From Geovibrio ferrireducens (GTDB taxonomy: Bacteria; Chrysiogenota; Deferribacteres; Deferribacterales; Geovibrionaceae): a DNA stretch of 64,000 bases. The DNA lies in assembly GCF_026226615.1 (NCBI RefSeq), contig NZ_JAJAPB010000010.1:32381-96380 (forward strand), written 5' to 3'. Below the pieces are notes generated by a model. That model ran no database searches and was not told the DNA's origin. It saw only the letters and a program-made list of their open reading frames with translations. Within the stretch, counting starts at the first letter, position 1; each line of letters starts with the position of its first letter. Both the position numbers and the translations under genes were made by a program. This document shows, one piece after another, positions 37,604-46,724 of this stretch.

Positions 37604-37678
37604 GAGATTCTTCGGCTAAAGCCTCAGAATGACGCATTATTACATCACTGCGAGGAGCAGAAGTGACGAAGCAGTCTC
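37604..37678. repeat. Two REP-like dispersed repeat units
   Basis: Unit 1 (37604-37634) begins GAGATTCTTCGG and ends CAGAATGACG; it can fold with an ATTCT/AGAAT stem. Unit 2 (37645-37678) reads TCACTGCGAGGAGC, then GACGAAGCAGTCTC, with an ACTGC/GCAGT stem. Related phrases occur at 14913-14970 and 63891-63920 in this window. Confidence 0.65.
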
Positions 37679-37745
37679 TGAGTTCGGCGTGAGCGTGTGC
37701 GGAAAAAACACAGGATGTACAGTTTGATATTATCAAGTCAGGCGG

Positions 37746-38339
37746 TTATTTCTCCTGTTTTTCGAGGTGTTCTTTCAGACCTTCTGTTTTGAGGAGAATG
37801 CCGATCACCTTTGCTTCACCATGGGGACATTCAAGATAATGGGGGATGCGCGAATTGAAAGCGATGGAGTCGCCCTCTTCTACTTCGATGACCTCGTTAT
37901 TCAGATACAGGTTAATCTTACCCCGTTTCAGATATATGTACTCGTAACCTTCGTGATTGAAGAGTTTTTTATCGCTTCCGGATTCCTTTATGGTGACCAT
38001 ATATATTTCAAGGTTTTCGAATCCCCGAACCTTGGCGAGTTCTTCATAAATATAGCCGTGCTTTACACCTTCGCGGAAGATAAGCTTGCGGTCGTTTCTT
38101 TTCACAATATGGTAGTCGTTGTAATCTATCTCTTCTTCAAAGAAGTAGGTCATTTTCACATTCAGAACTTTTGCTATTTTTGAGAGAGTGTTTATGGGAG
38201 GGGTGACAACATTGTTTTCTATCTGAGAGATAAGCGCTTTGGAGAAACCTGTGAATGAAGCCACATCCTGTAGGGTTAGGCCTCGCTGGTTCCTTATCTT
38301 TCTGACTCTCTCGCCGATTTTAATGACATGTTCTGACAT
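37746..38339 (-). CDS. XRE-family transcriptional regulator with cupin domain
   Basis: A 197-residue regulator. The N-terminal helix-turn-helix (LTLQDVASFTGFSKALISQI, about 20-40) is joined to a C-terminal cupin (about 110-185) with HEGYEYIYLKRG and a matching GDSIAF segment. This SutR/PuuR-like layout often responds to small metabolites. ATG 38339 (MSEHV) follows AAAGGTGGGAG; ten codons upstream of it are open but lack a site. It lies upstream of the hydrogenase operon on the same strand, but 600 bp away, so regulation of that operon is only a possibility. Confidence 0.87.
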   Translation of the reverse strand: MSEHVIKIGERVRKIRNQRGLTLQDVASFTGFSKALISQIENNVVTPPINTLSKIAKVLNVKMTYFFEEEIDYNDYHIVKRNDRKLIFREGVKHGYIYEELAKVRGFENLEIYMVTIKESGSDKKLFNHEGYEYIYLKRGKINLYLNNEVIEVEEGDSIAFNSRIPHYLECPHGEAKVIGILLKTEGLKEHLEKQEK

Positions 38340-38379
38340 CTCCCACCTTTGCTCGTTTAATTTAATCAACTTTTGTTAA

Positions 38380-38408
38380 GGTATATTTAAAACATGGACA
38401 ATTGTCAA
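38380..38408 (-). promoter_or_regulatory. Promoter and palindromic operator of the XRE-cupin gene
   Basis: TTGACA (38408-38403), 17-nt spacer, TATACC (38385-38380) on the minus strand. A perfect 10-bp palindrome GACAATTGTC (38397-38406) overlaps the -35 box, as expected for autoregulation. A second inverted repeat GAGCA-AATA-TGCTC is at 38440-38453. Confidence 0.5.
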
Positions 38409-38591
38409 CCATTATCATGGGTATAATATAAAACAATAAGAGCAAATATGCTCAAAACATATGTCAGCTAAATAAAAATGTGAAATCTCACTTCCATTGT
38501 TTCATAAAATATGAGAATATGCGCGTACACAGTTGAGATACTTTTTTTTACCGCATTCCAGGCGGTGCTGCTTTTTTCCGGGAGGCATAAT

Positions 38592-38987
38592 ATGAAAGCA
38601 TATGACGTTCTTTTGATAGATGATGAAAAACCCTTTACCGACACAGTAAAGGCTGAGCTTGAAAAAGCAGGCATAGGAGCCGCCACAGCAAACTGCAAGG
38701 GAGAAGTTTTCTACTGCCTTGAGAAAAAGAATCAGGACGGCGAAAACTTCTACCTTATAGTAATGGATATGCACTGCAAGTTCATCACACACGAGGAACT
38801 GAAAAACGTTATAAACTCACTTGACGGGGTTATGCCGCATATTCTCTTCGCCACCGGAGCCGATAAAATGCTCCAGAAAAATATCGGCGGAGAGGATTTC
38901 AAACCGAAGCTTCTCCTTGAGCGCATGCTGAAGGCTCTTCTTAACCACCCTTCAATGGCGGAAAAGATAAAGAACAGGTGCTGTTAA
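38592..38987 (+). CDS. Stand-alone response-regulator receiver protein
   Basis: A 131-residue CheY-like receiver without an output domain. The acidic pair is D10/D11 (LLIDDE), the phosphate acceptor D59 (IVMDMH), the switch threonine T88 (FATGAD), and the lysine lies in DFKPK at about 104. ATG 38592 follows GGGAGG; the 27 codons before it are not conserved. It ends in a 4-bp overlap with the convergent mutS2 stop. No kinase is adjacent, so its partner is unknown; chemotaxis or a phosphorelay are both possible. Confidence 0.8.
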   Translation: MKAYDVLLIDDEKPFTDTVKAELEKAGIGAATANCKGEVFYCLEKKNQDGENFYLIVMDMHCKFITHEELKNVINSLDGVMPHILFATGADKMLQKNIGGEDFKPKLLLERMLKALLNHPSMAEKIKNRCC

Positions 38988-41269
38988 AACTCGGCGATTG
39001 TTACCGCCTGTCCGCCCTCTTCGTTTGAAGCCACAGCATATCTTTTAACTCTGCGGTCATGGCGCATGTAGTCGTGCAGACCGCGGCGGAGCTGCCCTGT
39101 CCCTCTTCCGTGGACAATATATATTTTGTCAAACCCGCTTAAGAGGGACTCATCCATAAACTTGTCCAGTTCATCAATTGCTTCCTCAACCCTTTTGCCG
39201 ACAAGAAGAATCTCCCTGCGCACAGCGGGCGCGGCATCTGTGGTGAGCTTAACATCTTTTACCCTTTCCTCATCCTGAAGCTTTTTGCCTATGATGTCCG
39301 CGCGCTTCATCTTTATCTTTAGCCCGCCCAGATCAAGGGAAACCGTGCTGCCTTCAATTGCAGTTATCCTGCCGCTTTTCTCATATTTATCAAGGAAGAT
39401 GATGTCACCTTCCTGAATGTCCCGCACGGGTTTAAGCTTCTTCTTAAGCTCTTTGAGCTTTTCGGCGGATTTCTCCATGCCCTCAAGTGCTTCTGTTTTG
39501 TCTATTTTACCCTGCTTTTCACCGGCGAGACGTTTTGCCCGTTCAAAAAGCCGCATTGCCTCTTCCAGAAGCTCAGTTTCCTTTTTATCAAGCCTCTGCT
39601 TAAGCGCCTTTTCCTTCTCCTCGAATACCGCCTGACGCTCCAGAAGTTCAAGCCGGCGGCTGCGGTAGGTTTCTTTCTCCTTTATAAGCTCAGACTTAAG
39701 CCTGTTCACTTCCTCAATACCTATCTCAAGGGAGTTCTTCGCTTCCTCTATGAGTTCCTCCGCCCGTTTTACAACAGTTTCCGGGAACCCAAGTCTTTTT
39801 GAAATCACAAGCGGGTCTGATTTACCTGCCACGCCTTTCTGGAGGCTGTATTTCGGCTCAAAGGTTTTATAATCGAACTCAACGGCGAATATCGCCGAAT
39901 CTGTCCTTGAAAGGGCGAAGTTTTTTATCTCCGCAAAGTGAGTGGTGACAAATGTTACCGCACCTTTTTCAGCAAGGCTTTCACACACGGCAACAGCGAT
40001 AGCCGCACCCTCACGAGGTTCAGTGCCTGTTCCCAGCTCATCCATCAGCACAAGGCTTTTTTCATCAGCAGCGTTTATTATATCCCTGATGTTTACCATA
40101 TGGGATGAAAACGTACTGAGATCCATAACCAGCGACTGATGATCGCCAATATCCGCCAGAACCTTTTTCACGCTGTACAGCTTGGCGGATCTGCCCATCA
40201 GCGGCAGACCGCAGGAGGCTATGATGTGGTTCAGCCCCAGAGATTTGAGCGCCGCAGTTTTACCGCCTGTGTTGGGGCCTGAGATAACACCTATCTGCTC
40301 CCCTTTCTCCATCCTGATATTCAGAGGTACGGATTCGCCCTTCTTCTCAAGAAGGATTATGGGATGATGCACACGGTCAAACTCAAGCACACTTCCGAAA
40401 ACAGGCATACAGTGCGGCTTTGATTTATAGAACTGAGCAGTTTCCAGCAGAAACGCCACTTCGCCGTAGTTTTCCGTGGTGGAGCGTATCTCCCTGCGTT
40501 TTTCGTATATGCTGCGGATAATGGAGCTCAGAATGCGGAAAATCTCTTTACGCTCCTCAGCCTTGAGCTCGTGGTGGGTATTATTCATGGAAACGGTGGA
40601 TTCCGGCTCCACAAAGAGAGTCTGCCCGCTGGCGGAGCGGTCATGAACTATGCCGTCTATATACTGGCGGAAATTGCTTTTGCAGGGCAGAGTGAAGCGT
40701 CCGCTGCGCTCTGTTATCACAAGTTCCTGAATGAATTTTTCCGCATTCAGGCTGTAAAGAACGGAGTTGAGCGCGTTATGTATCTTCTTTCTGGCTGACT
40801 GGAGCTCGTTTCTGATCTCTTTCAGCCTGACAGAGGCATCATCACGTATATCGCCCTTATCGTTCAGCACTTCCCCTATTGCGGAGGTAATATCTGTCAG
40901 TGCGGACATCCCCCTGAGATATGCCTTCATATGCGACGCGCCCGCGTCAATGAGCGAAGCCTTGAGAGCGGCGGCACTCATCAGAAACTTACGTATCTCC
41001 ATCAGTTCCTGAGGCTCAAAGAAAGCAAGGGGATCGTTTATGCGCGGATAAACCGCGAGATAGTCTTCATCTCTCTGAATGCTGATGTTTATGGATTTCA
41101 CAAGGCTTAAGGCCTCCTCCATAACATCCTGACGCATTTTTATTGTTCCGCAGTCGCCGAAAGGCTCAATCTTTTCCAGCACGGAAGCGGAAAGGCTTGA
41201 TACGAAGGAACCTCTGAGATATTGCCTGAATAGAGGGAACTCTAATGATTCAATATGGGAGTCTGTCAA
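38984..41269 (-). CDS. mutS2: MutS2 family ATPase with Smr nuclease domain
   Basis: A 761-residue MutS homologue that in other bacteria suppresses recombination or rescues collided ribosomes. The MutS core and ATPase domain carry Walker A GPNTGGKT near 325 and LVLMDELGTGTEP. A coiled-coil region (about 510-600) and a C-terminal Smr domain follow, with IVHGRGTGQLRRGLHDYM. The start is TTG 41269 with GGTGA 7 nt upstream. It follows cvpA closely, a pairing seen in many bacteria. Confidence 0.9.
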   Translation of the reverse strand: MTDSHIESLEFPLFRQYLRGSFVSSLSASVLEKIEPFGDCGTIKMRQDVMEEALSLVKSINISIQRDEDYLAVYPRINDPLAFFEPQELMEIRKFLMSAAALKASLIDAGASHMKAYLRGMSALTDITSAIGEVLNDKGDIRDDASVRLKEIRNELQSARKKIHNALNSVLYSLNAEKFIQELVITERSGRFTLPCKSNFRQYIDGIVHDRSASGQTLFVEPESTVSMNNTHHELKAEERKEIFRILSSIIRSIYEKRREIRSTTENYGEVAFLLETAQFYKSKPHCMPVFGSVLEFDRVHHPIILLEKKGESVPLNIRMEKGEQIGVISGPNTGGKTAALKSLGLNHIIASCGLPLMGRSAKLYSVKKVLADIGDHQSLVMDLSTFSSHMVNIRDIINAADEKSLVLMDELGTGTEPREGAAIAVAVCESLAEKGAVTFVTTHFAEIKNFALSRTDSAIFAVEFDYKTFEPKYSLQKGVAGKSDPLVISKRLGFPETVVKRAEELIEEAKNSLEIGIEEVNRLKSELIKEKETYRSRRLELLERQAVFEEKEKALKQRLDKKETELLEEAMRLFERAKRLAGEKQGKIDKTEALEGMEKSAEKLKELKKKLKPVRDIQEGDIIFLDKYEKSGRITAIEGSTVSLDLGGLKIKMKRADIIGKKLQDEERVKDVKLTTDAAPAVRREILLVGKRVEEAIDELDKFMDESLLSGFDKIYIVHGRGTGQLRRGLHDYMRHDRRVKRYAVASNEEGGQAVTIAEF

Positions 41270-41284
41270 AGTAATTCACCGAAT

Positions 41285-41992
41285 TTACTGATCGGCCTTG
41301 GGTGCGAGGAGCTTCTCCGCCAGAGCGTCTTTTTCCTCTCTGGTCATGTTTTTCACTTTATCCATGATGTCGCCGGATTTTTCCTCTGCCCCGTCTCTGA
41401 TGTTTCCGGCAGATTCCTTAACCTTTTCAAGGGCTTTCTGCCCCGGATCGCCGCCGAAAATATCAACAGGCTCAAGCTCTATCTTTTCCTCGCGGAAAGG
41501 ATTAACATGCGAGCCGCCGAACTTGTTCACAATGTCATATATGACGGGGGAAAGCTTTATAAGAAAGCCGGAGACAGCGCCTTTTTCGGTTGTTTTCACA
41601 AACCCGGACTCCTTCGGCATGAAGGAGACAAAGGATGTGAGAATGACGGAAAGTATGACAGCCGCCTTAAAAGCACCGAATACCATTCCGCCGCCCCTGT
41701 TCACATCAGAAAGGGACACATTCTTTATGATTTTGCCGATAAATACTGCAATTATCATCACAACCAGATATGTAACAATGAAAACTATCACAAATCCGAG
41801 TGCGCTTAAGGATTTCTCCGATAAATCGAAAGATTTGAAAAGGCTTCCCACCGTCAGGGAATATTTATAAGCCGCAATATAGCCGATTATTATCGCCCCT
41901 ATGCCGAATAACTCATGCACAAGCCCCTTAATGAGCCCGCGCACGGCAAAGGCGCCGATCAGTATCAGCAGTACAATGTCAGTTATTTCCAT
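41285..41992 (-). CDS. cvpA: CvpA family membrane protein
   Basis: A 235-residue inner-membrane protein with four hydrophobic helices in the first 130 residues (ITDIVLLILIGAFAVRGLIKG start), typical of CvpA. A charged, partly helical tail of about 80 residues follows, longer than in E. coli CvpA (162). The family is linked to colicin V export and envelope integrity, without a defined activity. ATG 41992 is preferred to a TTG one codon earlier. It overlaps yqeY by 14 bp. Confidence 0.8.
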   Translation of the reverse strand: MEITDIVLLILIGAFAVRGLIKGLVHELFGIGAIIIGYIAAYKYSLTVGSLFKSFDLSEKSLSALGFVIVFIVTYLVVMIIAVFIGKIIKNVSLSDVNRGGGMVFGAFKAAVILSVILTSFVSFMPKESGFVKTTEKGAVSGFLIKLSPVIYDIVNKFGGSHVNPFREEKIELEPVDIFGGDPGQKALEKVKESAGNIRDGAEEKSGDIMDKVKNMTREEKDALAEKLLAPKADQ

Positions 41993-42437
41993 CAAACACT
42001 GCCTTCACAAGCTCATTAACCAGCTTGCCATCCGCCTTGTTCTTTGTTTTTTCCATAACCTTCTTCATCACAGCGCCGAAGTTTTTCTTATCGCTCACGT
42101 CCAAACCTTCGGCCGCTTCCGCAACTATTTTCCTTATCTCTTCCTCACCCATCTGAGCGGGCATATATTTTTCGAGAAAAGTTATTTCAAGCTCTTCCTT
42201 CTCCGCAAGCTCAGGTCTTCCGGCATCTTTGTACTGCTGGGCTGCGTCCCTGCGTTTTTTCACGGCAGAGGCAATAACCTTCAGCACGCCTTCATCATCA
42301 AGCTCGCCTGCGGGTCTGTTGTTGATCTCAACATTTTTGATCTCAGAGCGGAGCATGCGCACCGTATCAAGAGCTATCTGTTTTTTCTCTCTCATATATG
42401 TTTTCATGTCTTCGGTTATTATGTCTTTAAGGCTCAT
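41979..42437 (-). CDS. yqeY: GatB/YqeY domain protein
   Basis: A 152-residue stand-alone YqeY protein, all-helical and related to the tRNA-binding tail of GatB. Recognisable features are the LKDIITEDMKTYM start, the RMLRSEIKNVEI helix, and VMEKTKNKADGKLVNELVK near the end. The exact role is not settled; a tRNA-linked function is inferred from the domain. Overlaps on both sides (ATGA with the adenosyltransferase, 14 bp with cvpA) place it in the operon. Confidence 0.87.
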   Translation of the reverse strand: MSLKDIITEDMKTYMREKKQIALDTVRMLRSEIKNVEINNRPAGELDDEGVLKVIASAVKKRRDAAQQYKDAGRPELAEKEELEITFLEKYMPAQMGEEEIRKIVAEAAEGLDVSDKKNFGAVMKKVMEKTKNKADGKLVNELVKAVFDGNN

Positions 42438-42943
42438 TTTAAGTCTTTCTCCTTTCCTATCACTCTTGCCATCATAAAAAGCATGTCGGACAATCTGTTA
42501 ACATACTTTCTGACAACAGGGTCAAAATTAACATAAGCGGACAAAGTTATCAATCTTCTTTCATACCTTCTGGCTACAGTGCGGCATATGTCGGCCTTTG
42601 AGGCATCAAGATTTTCCGAAGGGATTATAAATCCGCGCAGTTCGCCGGTTATCCCTTCGTATTCCTTGGTCCTCCCTTCCAGAAAGTCCACCTCTTCCTG
42701 AGGGATAAGGAATTTTTCACGCCCTTCTCTTGTGGCGGCATATGAGTTTATGCGGAAAATTGTCTTCTGAATCCGCAGTATATCCTCCGCATGGGCACTG
42801 ACCCTCAGACGCAGTTCACCGAGGTTTGAAACAAGCTCATCCCCGGTTCCCAGAAACTCCATAACCGGATCATCCTTGTCCACCCGCTCCCCTGTGTAGA
42901 GAGAGGTCTGCCCCTTGTCCCCCGTCTTGGTGGTAACGCTCAT
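42434..42943 (-). CDS. Cob(I)alamin adenosyltransferase, PduO type
   Basis: Transfers the adenosyl group of ATP to cob(I)alamin to make coenzyme B12. The 169 residues contain the N-terminal TKTGDKGQTSLYTG ATP motif, DICRTVARRYERR near 125 and NRLSDMLFMMAR near the end, all diagnostic of the PduO class. AGGAG precedes the ATG. No other B12 genes are near, so it may serve salvage or a B12-dependent mutase elsewhere. Confidence 0.9.
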   Translation of the reverse strand: MSVTTKTGDKGQTSLYTGERVDKDDPVMEFLGTGDELVSNLGELRLRVSAHAEDILRIQKTIFRINSYAATREGREKFLIPQEEVDFLEGRTKEYEGITGELRGFIIPSENLDASKADICRTVARRYERRLITLSAYVNFDPVVRKYVNRLSDMLFMMARVIGKEKDLK

Positions 42944-42952
42944 GGGTAACTC

Positions 42953-43915
42953 CTATGTGCTTAAGTCTTCCGCCATTTTCAGCAGGTTTGCATCAAACTG
43001 CTTTTTCCGCCCGATAATCTCCGAAAGGGGAATAAGCTCTATATCCCTTCCCGTCAGCGCTGTCATGCAGGATGTCTTACCGCTCATCAGCCCTTTGACC
43101 GCCGCATCCCCCATTCTTGTGGCGAGTATGCGGTCAAAGTAAGTCGGGCTGCCGCCCCTCTGTATATGCCCCAGAACTGTGATGCGGGTTTCAAATCCGC
43201 CCATGAGTTCCAGCGTTTTGCCGAAGTCATAGGCAGAGCCCACACCCTCGGCGAGGATTATAACACTTCTGGTTTTGCCTTCCTGATAGCGTTTCCTTAT
43301 TTTTGCTATGATATTTTCAAGGTTGTACGGAACTTCCGGTATTAGCGCAGTCTCTGCACCGCCCGCTATGGCGGACATAACTGCGAGATAGCCGCAGTGC
43401 CTTCCCATAACCTCTATTATGAAGGTTCTGTCGTGTGAGCTTGCGGTATCGTTTATGGTGTCTATGGCATGCACAATCGTGTTAAGAGCTGTGTCAACGC
43501 CTATGGACGTGTTGGTTCCGTGTATGTCGTTATCAATGGAGCCGGGCAGACCCACAACCTTAACACCGTAGTTTTCAGCCAGAATTTTTGCTCCGGTGAG
43601 CGAGCCGTCACCGCCTATGACCACAAGCCCTTCTATGCCGTTTTTTTCAAGGTTGCTGACCGCGAGCTTCTGCCCGTCCTCAGTCTTGAACTCCATGCAT
43701 CTGGCGCTGCGGAGGAATGTTCCGCCGCGGTAAACCATATTGGAAACATCCTTGCTGGAGAGAAGACGCATCTTGTCCTCTATCATGCCTTTGTAGCCCT
43801 GTTCTATGCCGAAAACCTCTATTCCGTTGGCAAGTCCTGTTCTCACAACGCTTCTGATGGCGGCATTCATTCCGGGGCTGTCGCCTCCGCTGGTCATAAC
43901 GGCAATTCTTTTCAT
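42953..43915 (-). CDS. pfkA: ATP-dependent 6-phosphofructokinase
   Basis: Phosphorylates fructose 6-phosphate, the committed glycolytic step. The 320 residues contain GGDGS at 101-105, PGSIDND at 124-130 with catalytic D128, and MGRHCGYLA. The glycine in GGDGS (rather than GGDD) indicates ATP, not pyrophosphate, as donor. Together with fbp it forms a potential futile cycle that needs control. Spacing of 9 bp to the adenosyltransferase suggests co-transcription. Confidence 0.94.
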   Translation of the reverse strand: MKRIAVMTSGGDSPGMNAAIRSVVRTGLANGIEVFGIEQGYKGMIEDKMRLLSSKDVSNMVYRGGTFLRSARCMEFKTEDGQKLAVSNLEKNGIEGLVVIGGDGSLTGAKILAENYGVKVVGLPGSIDNDIHGTNTSIGVDTALNTIVHAIDTINDTASSHDRTFIIEVMGRHCGYLAVMSAIAGGAETALIPEVPYNLENIIAKIRKRYQEGKTRSVIILAEGVGSAYDFGKTLELMGGFETRITVLGHIQRGGSPTYFDRILATRMGDAAVKGLMSGKTSCMTALTGRDIELIPLSEIIGRKKQFDANLLKMAEDLST

Positions 43916-43927
43916 AAATTCACACCA

Positions 43928-44602
43928 TTATCTCTTTTTATAGGGGATAGGGTCTTCATAGCCGGCCTGCTTAAACCCTCTCAGACGAAGGAGGCAGCTG
44001 TCACACTCGCCGCAGGCTTCGTCCTCGCTTTTATAGCATGACCATGAAAGCTCAAGGGGCGCTCCGAGTTCCTTACCTAGTTTAACTATATCCGATTTTT
44101 TCAGGGATATGAGCGGAGTTTCGATTTTAATTTTCGTTTCAGGGCGGGTTCCCGCATCTATAGCCGCCTCAAAGGCATCATAAAACACCCGGCGGCAGTC
44201 GGGATAGCCGCTGCCGTCCTCCTCCACTGCACCGATAAAAATAGCCGAGGCTTCGAGAACCTCCGCCCAGCTTGCGGCTATAGAAAGGATATTGGCATTG
44301 CGGAAGGGAACATAGGTTTTGGGTATACCCTGTCTGTCCAGTTCCCCCTCCTCAACATCTATCGCATCATCGGTGAGGGACGAGCCGCCTATATCTTTCA
44401 GATAGCTGATGTCCACAACAAGTTTTCTTTTTATTCCGTAAGCCTGACACAGATCCTCAAAGGCTTTGAATTCTCTGTTTTCTGTTCTCTGACCGTAGTT
44501 TACATGTAGAAAGCAAGGCTCGTAATTCTGCGCGGCAACAGCGGCTGTTACACAGCTGTCCATTCCTCCGCTTACGAGAACAATAGCTTTTTTCTTTGAC
44601 AT
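43928..44602 (-). CDS. queC: 7-cyano-7-deazaguanine synthase QueC
   Basis: Converts 7-carboxy-7-deazaguanine to preQ0 in queuosine synthesis, using ATP and ammonia. The PP-loop motif SGGMDS is near residue 12, and the zinc site is [15 protein letters not shown] near the C-terminus. ATG 44602 has AGGAA upstream; a GTG three codons earlier would touch that site. No other que genes lie in the window. Confidence 0.94.
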   Translation of the reverse strand: MSKKKAIVLVSGGMDSCVTAAVAAQNYEPCFLHVNYGQRTENREFKAFEDLCQAYGIKRKLVVDISYLKDIGGSSLTDDAIDVEEGELDRQGIPKTYVPFRNANILSIAASWAEVLEASAIFIGAVEEDGSGYPDCRRVFYDAFEAAIDAGTRPETKIKIETPLISLKKSDIVKLGKELGAPLELSWSCYKSEDEACGECDSCLLRLRGFKQAGYEDPIPYKKR

Positions 44603-44614
44603 ATTAAGCACTTC

Positions 44615-46702
44615 CTATTTTGATTTCAGAGTGTACACTCCGTCCCAGTCCTTCGCGGGCGGCTCCTCAAGGAAATCAGCGCATCTTTCAGCGAAAACCT
44701 CTGACGGCCCGTCCGAGAATTTTTCCGCCAAATCAAGGAAAAGGGCAAGTGCTTCATTGAAATTCATGTTGAAGTATTTATCAAGAGCTTTTTCAAAACT
44801 GTCCTTAAGTACCCTGTTTTCGGGCGTGTCCGTCATGGGCTCAAAGATTTCCACCGGCTTGTGCTTGCCCTTCACCCGCACTCTGTCCAGCACACGGCAG
44901 ATAACGGGAAGAGTAAGCCTGTTTCTGGTAAATTCGCTGATCACTATTCTGTTCTTATACTGCTTGCAAAGCCCTTCCAGACGTGAAGCAAGGTTCACGC
45001 TGTCCCCTATCGCAGTGTACTCAAAGCGCACCTTGGAACCCATATTGCCCACAACCACCGTACCAGTGTTTACGCCTATGCCTATATCAACAACCGGTAT
45101 GCCCTCTTTCGCAAACTCAGCGTTCACTTCTTTCAGTGTTTCGAGAAGTTCAAGGGCGCTTTTCACAGCCTTGTCAGGATGGTCGGGCACATCAACCGGG
45201 GTATTGAACACCGCCATCATGGCATCGCCGATATATTTATCCAGCATACCGCGGTTTCTGAGTATGACATTCGTCATGGGATCAAGCAGCCTGTTAAGCA
45301 TGGAAACCAATGCAGTGGGCGTAAGACTTTCAGAAAGCGTGGTGAAGCCCCTTATATCTGAGAAAAGGATCGTGAGATCCCTCTCCTGACCGCCGAGTTC
45401 CAGCCCGTCCGGGTTACTGAGTATCTCCTCCACAAGTTCGGGAGAAACATATGAGCCGAAAGCCTTCTTCACTTCAATGGCATGAAGCTCCGTCTTGAAG
45501 AATGCCACCGCCTCAGTCCCCACAATCATAAGCACAGACGGGAACAGGGCATAAAACTCCCTTAGCCATATATTGAAATAGATGAAAACACCGTAGGAAA
45601 CCGCAAAAACCGAACCCAGTGCAGCAATATACAGCAGCCAGCGCAGGTACTGTTTTTTTATGAAGCTGAGAGCGGAAATAATCAGCAGGACAGGGAAAAT
45701 CAGCATATAGTCCCATGTGCTCCGCCACTTTATAAGGTGGCCTTCCAGCAGGTTGCTTATTGCTGTGTAATGCAGGGACACTCCGGGAGTGATGGGGCTT
45801 ATGGGTGTGGGGCGCATATCGTACACGCCTGTTTCCGTAACGCCTACAACTACTATCTTATTCTCAAAGAACTCCGGTGCTACCTTCCCGGAGTAAACAT
45901 CATATGCTGATATGTACTTAACATCGTCATAGTAATTGAGCTTGAAATAGCTCTGCTCATTGAAAACGATATTGCCGAGGGCAAACTTCTTCACCCCGTT
46001 TTTATCAATAACAAGCTCCACATCCTGATTCATAAAATAGCGCAGCGCCTGAATACCCAAAGGGGAGAACAGGTAGCCTTTATGGATGTATGTTATGGGA
46101 TAGCGCCTGTAGAGACCGTCGGCATCAGCCTCAGTGTTAAAATAGGCACAGGTCATCCCCATGTGGGCTATTTCGTCTATATTCACCTCGGCGTACGGAA
46201 ACTCCTTAACCGCGGTTGTATTGTCCAGCATCTTGAATGAGAGGTACGCGCAGTCCTCAAGGGCATCAAGAGTATCGTCCGTTGTTTCCTGCGTTGCGTT
46301 GTCACGCATGAAGAAACCGAGAATTATATTATCAGCCTCTGAGATCTTTTCAGCCAGATAGCTGTCCCGCTCCGGTTCTGTATGCTCTGAAAAAACAATA
46401 TCCAGCGTAACCACGCCAGCATGCCTGAGATTGTAAAAAAGATCGCCTATAACGTCCCTGCGCCACGGCCAGCGGCCAAGCTTGTTCACGCTGTATTCGT
46501 CCACGGTGACTATCACCATGTCTTCATACGGCTTCGGGGTCATGCCCACTGCGGAGCGGAAGTGAAACTTGCCGTCCTCTATGCCGAGGGCAAACTTATC
46601 TATAAATCTGGGCTGAAATGCAAAAAGGAGTGCCGAGAAAATGAGAAAACCGGCCAGAAGCCCGAATTTATAGTTCCTGAAAAATGAGGTTATAAACTTC
46701 AT
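44615..46702 (-). CDS. CHASE2-domain adenylate/guanylate cyclase
   Basis: A 695-residue membrane cyclase. An N-terminal helix is followed by a periplasmic CHASE2 sensor (about 40-320), three membrane helices (about 325-400) and a class III cyclase domain (about 435-620), with LFSDIRGFTTLSE, DKYIGDAMMAVF and YTAIGDSVNLASRLEG. The metal-binding aspartates are intact. A C-terminal helical tail follows. Product (cAMP or cGMP) is not certain from sequence. It lies 22 bp after the FlgT-like gene, so its signal may come from that envelope system. Confidence 0.88.
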   Translation of the reverse strand: MKFITSFFRNYKFGLLAGFLIFSALLFAFQPRFIDKFALGIEDGKFHFRSAVGMTPKPYEDMVIVTVDEYSVNKLGRWPWRRDVIGDLFYNLRHAGVVTLDIVFSEHTEPERDSYLAEKISEADNIILGFFMRDNATQETTDDTLDALEDCAYLSFKMLDNTTAVKEFPYAEVNIDEIAHMGMTCAYFNTEADADGLYRRYPITYIHKGYLFSPLGIQALRYFMNQDVELVIDKNGVKKFALGNIVFNEQSYFKLNYYDDVKYISAYDVYSGKVAPEFFENKIVVVGVTETGVYDMRPTPISPITPGVSLHYTAISNLLEGHLIKWRSTWDYMLIFPVLLIISALSFIKKQYLRWLLYIAALGSVFAVSYGVFIYFNIWLREFYALFPSVLMIVGTEAVAFFKTELHAIEVKKAFGSYVSPELVEEILSNPDGLELGGQERDLTILFSDIRGFTTLSESLTPTALVSMLNRLLDPMTNVILRNRGMLDKYIGDAMMAVFNTPVDVPDHPDKAVKSALELLETLKEVNAEFAKEGIPVVDIGIGVNTGTVVVGNMGSKVRFEYTAIGDSVNLASRLEGLCKQYKNRIVISEFTRNRLTLPVICRVLDRVRVKGKHKPVEIFEPMTDTPENRVLKDSFEKALDKYFNMNFNEALALFLDLAEKFSDGPSEVFAERCADFLEEPPAKDWDGVYTLKSK

Positions 46703-46724
46703 AAGCTCCCGCCGGTTTTATAAT

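Larger units (their letters stand above)
37150..37745. other. Non-coding region upstream of the hydrogenase operon
   Basis: A 596-bp AT-rich stretch with no credible gene. It contains a candidate promoter for the hydrogenase (37225-37253, minus), a TCATCA/TGATGA inverted repeat (37171-37187) in the expected leader, a plus-strand promoter-like pair (37407-37434), and two REP-like repeat units (37604-37678). It separates the hydrogenase from the XRE-cupin regulator. Confidence 0.7.
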
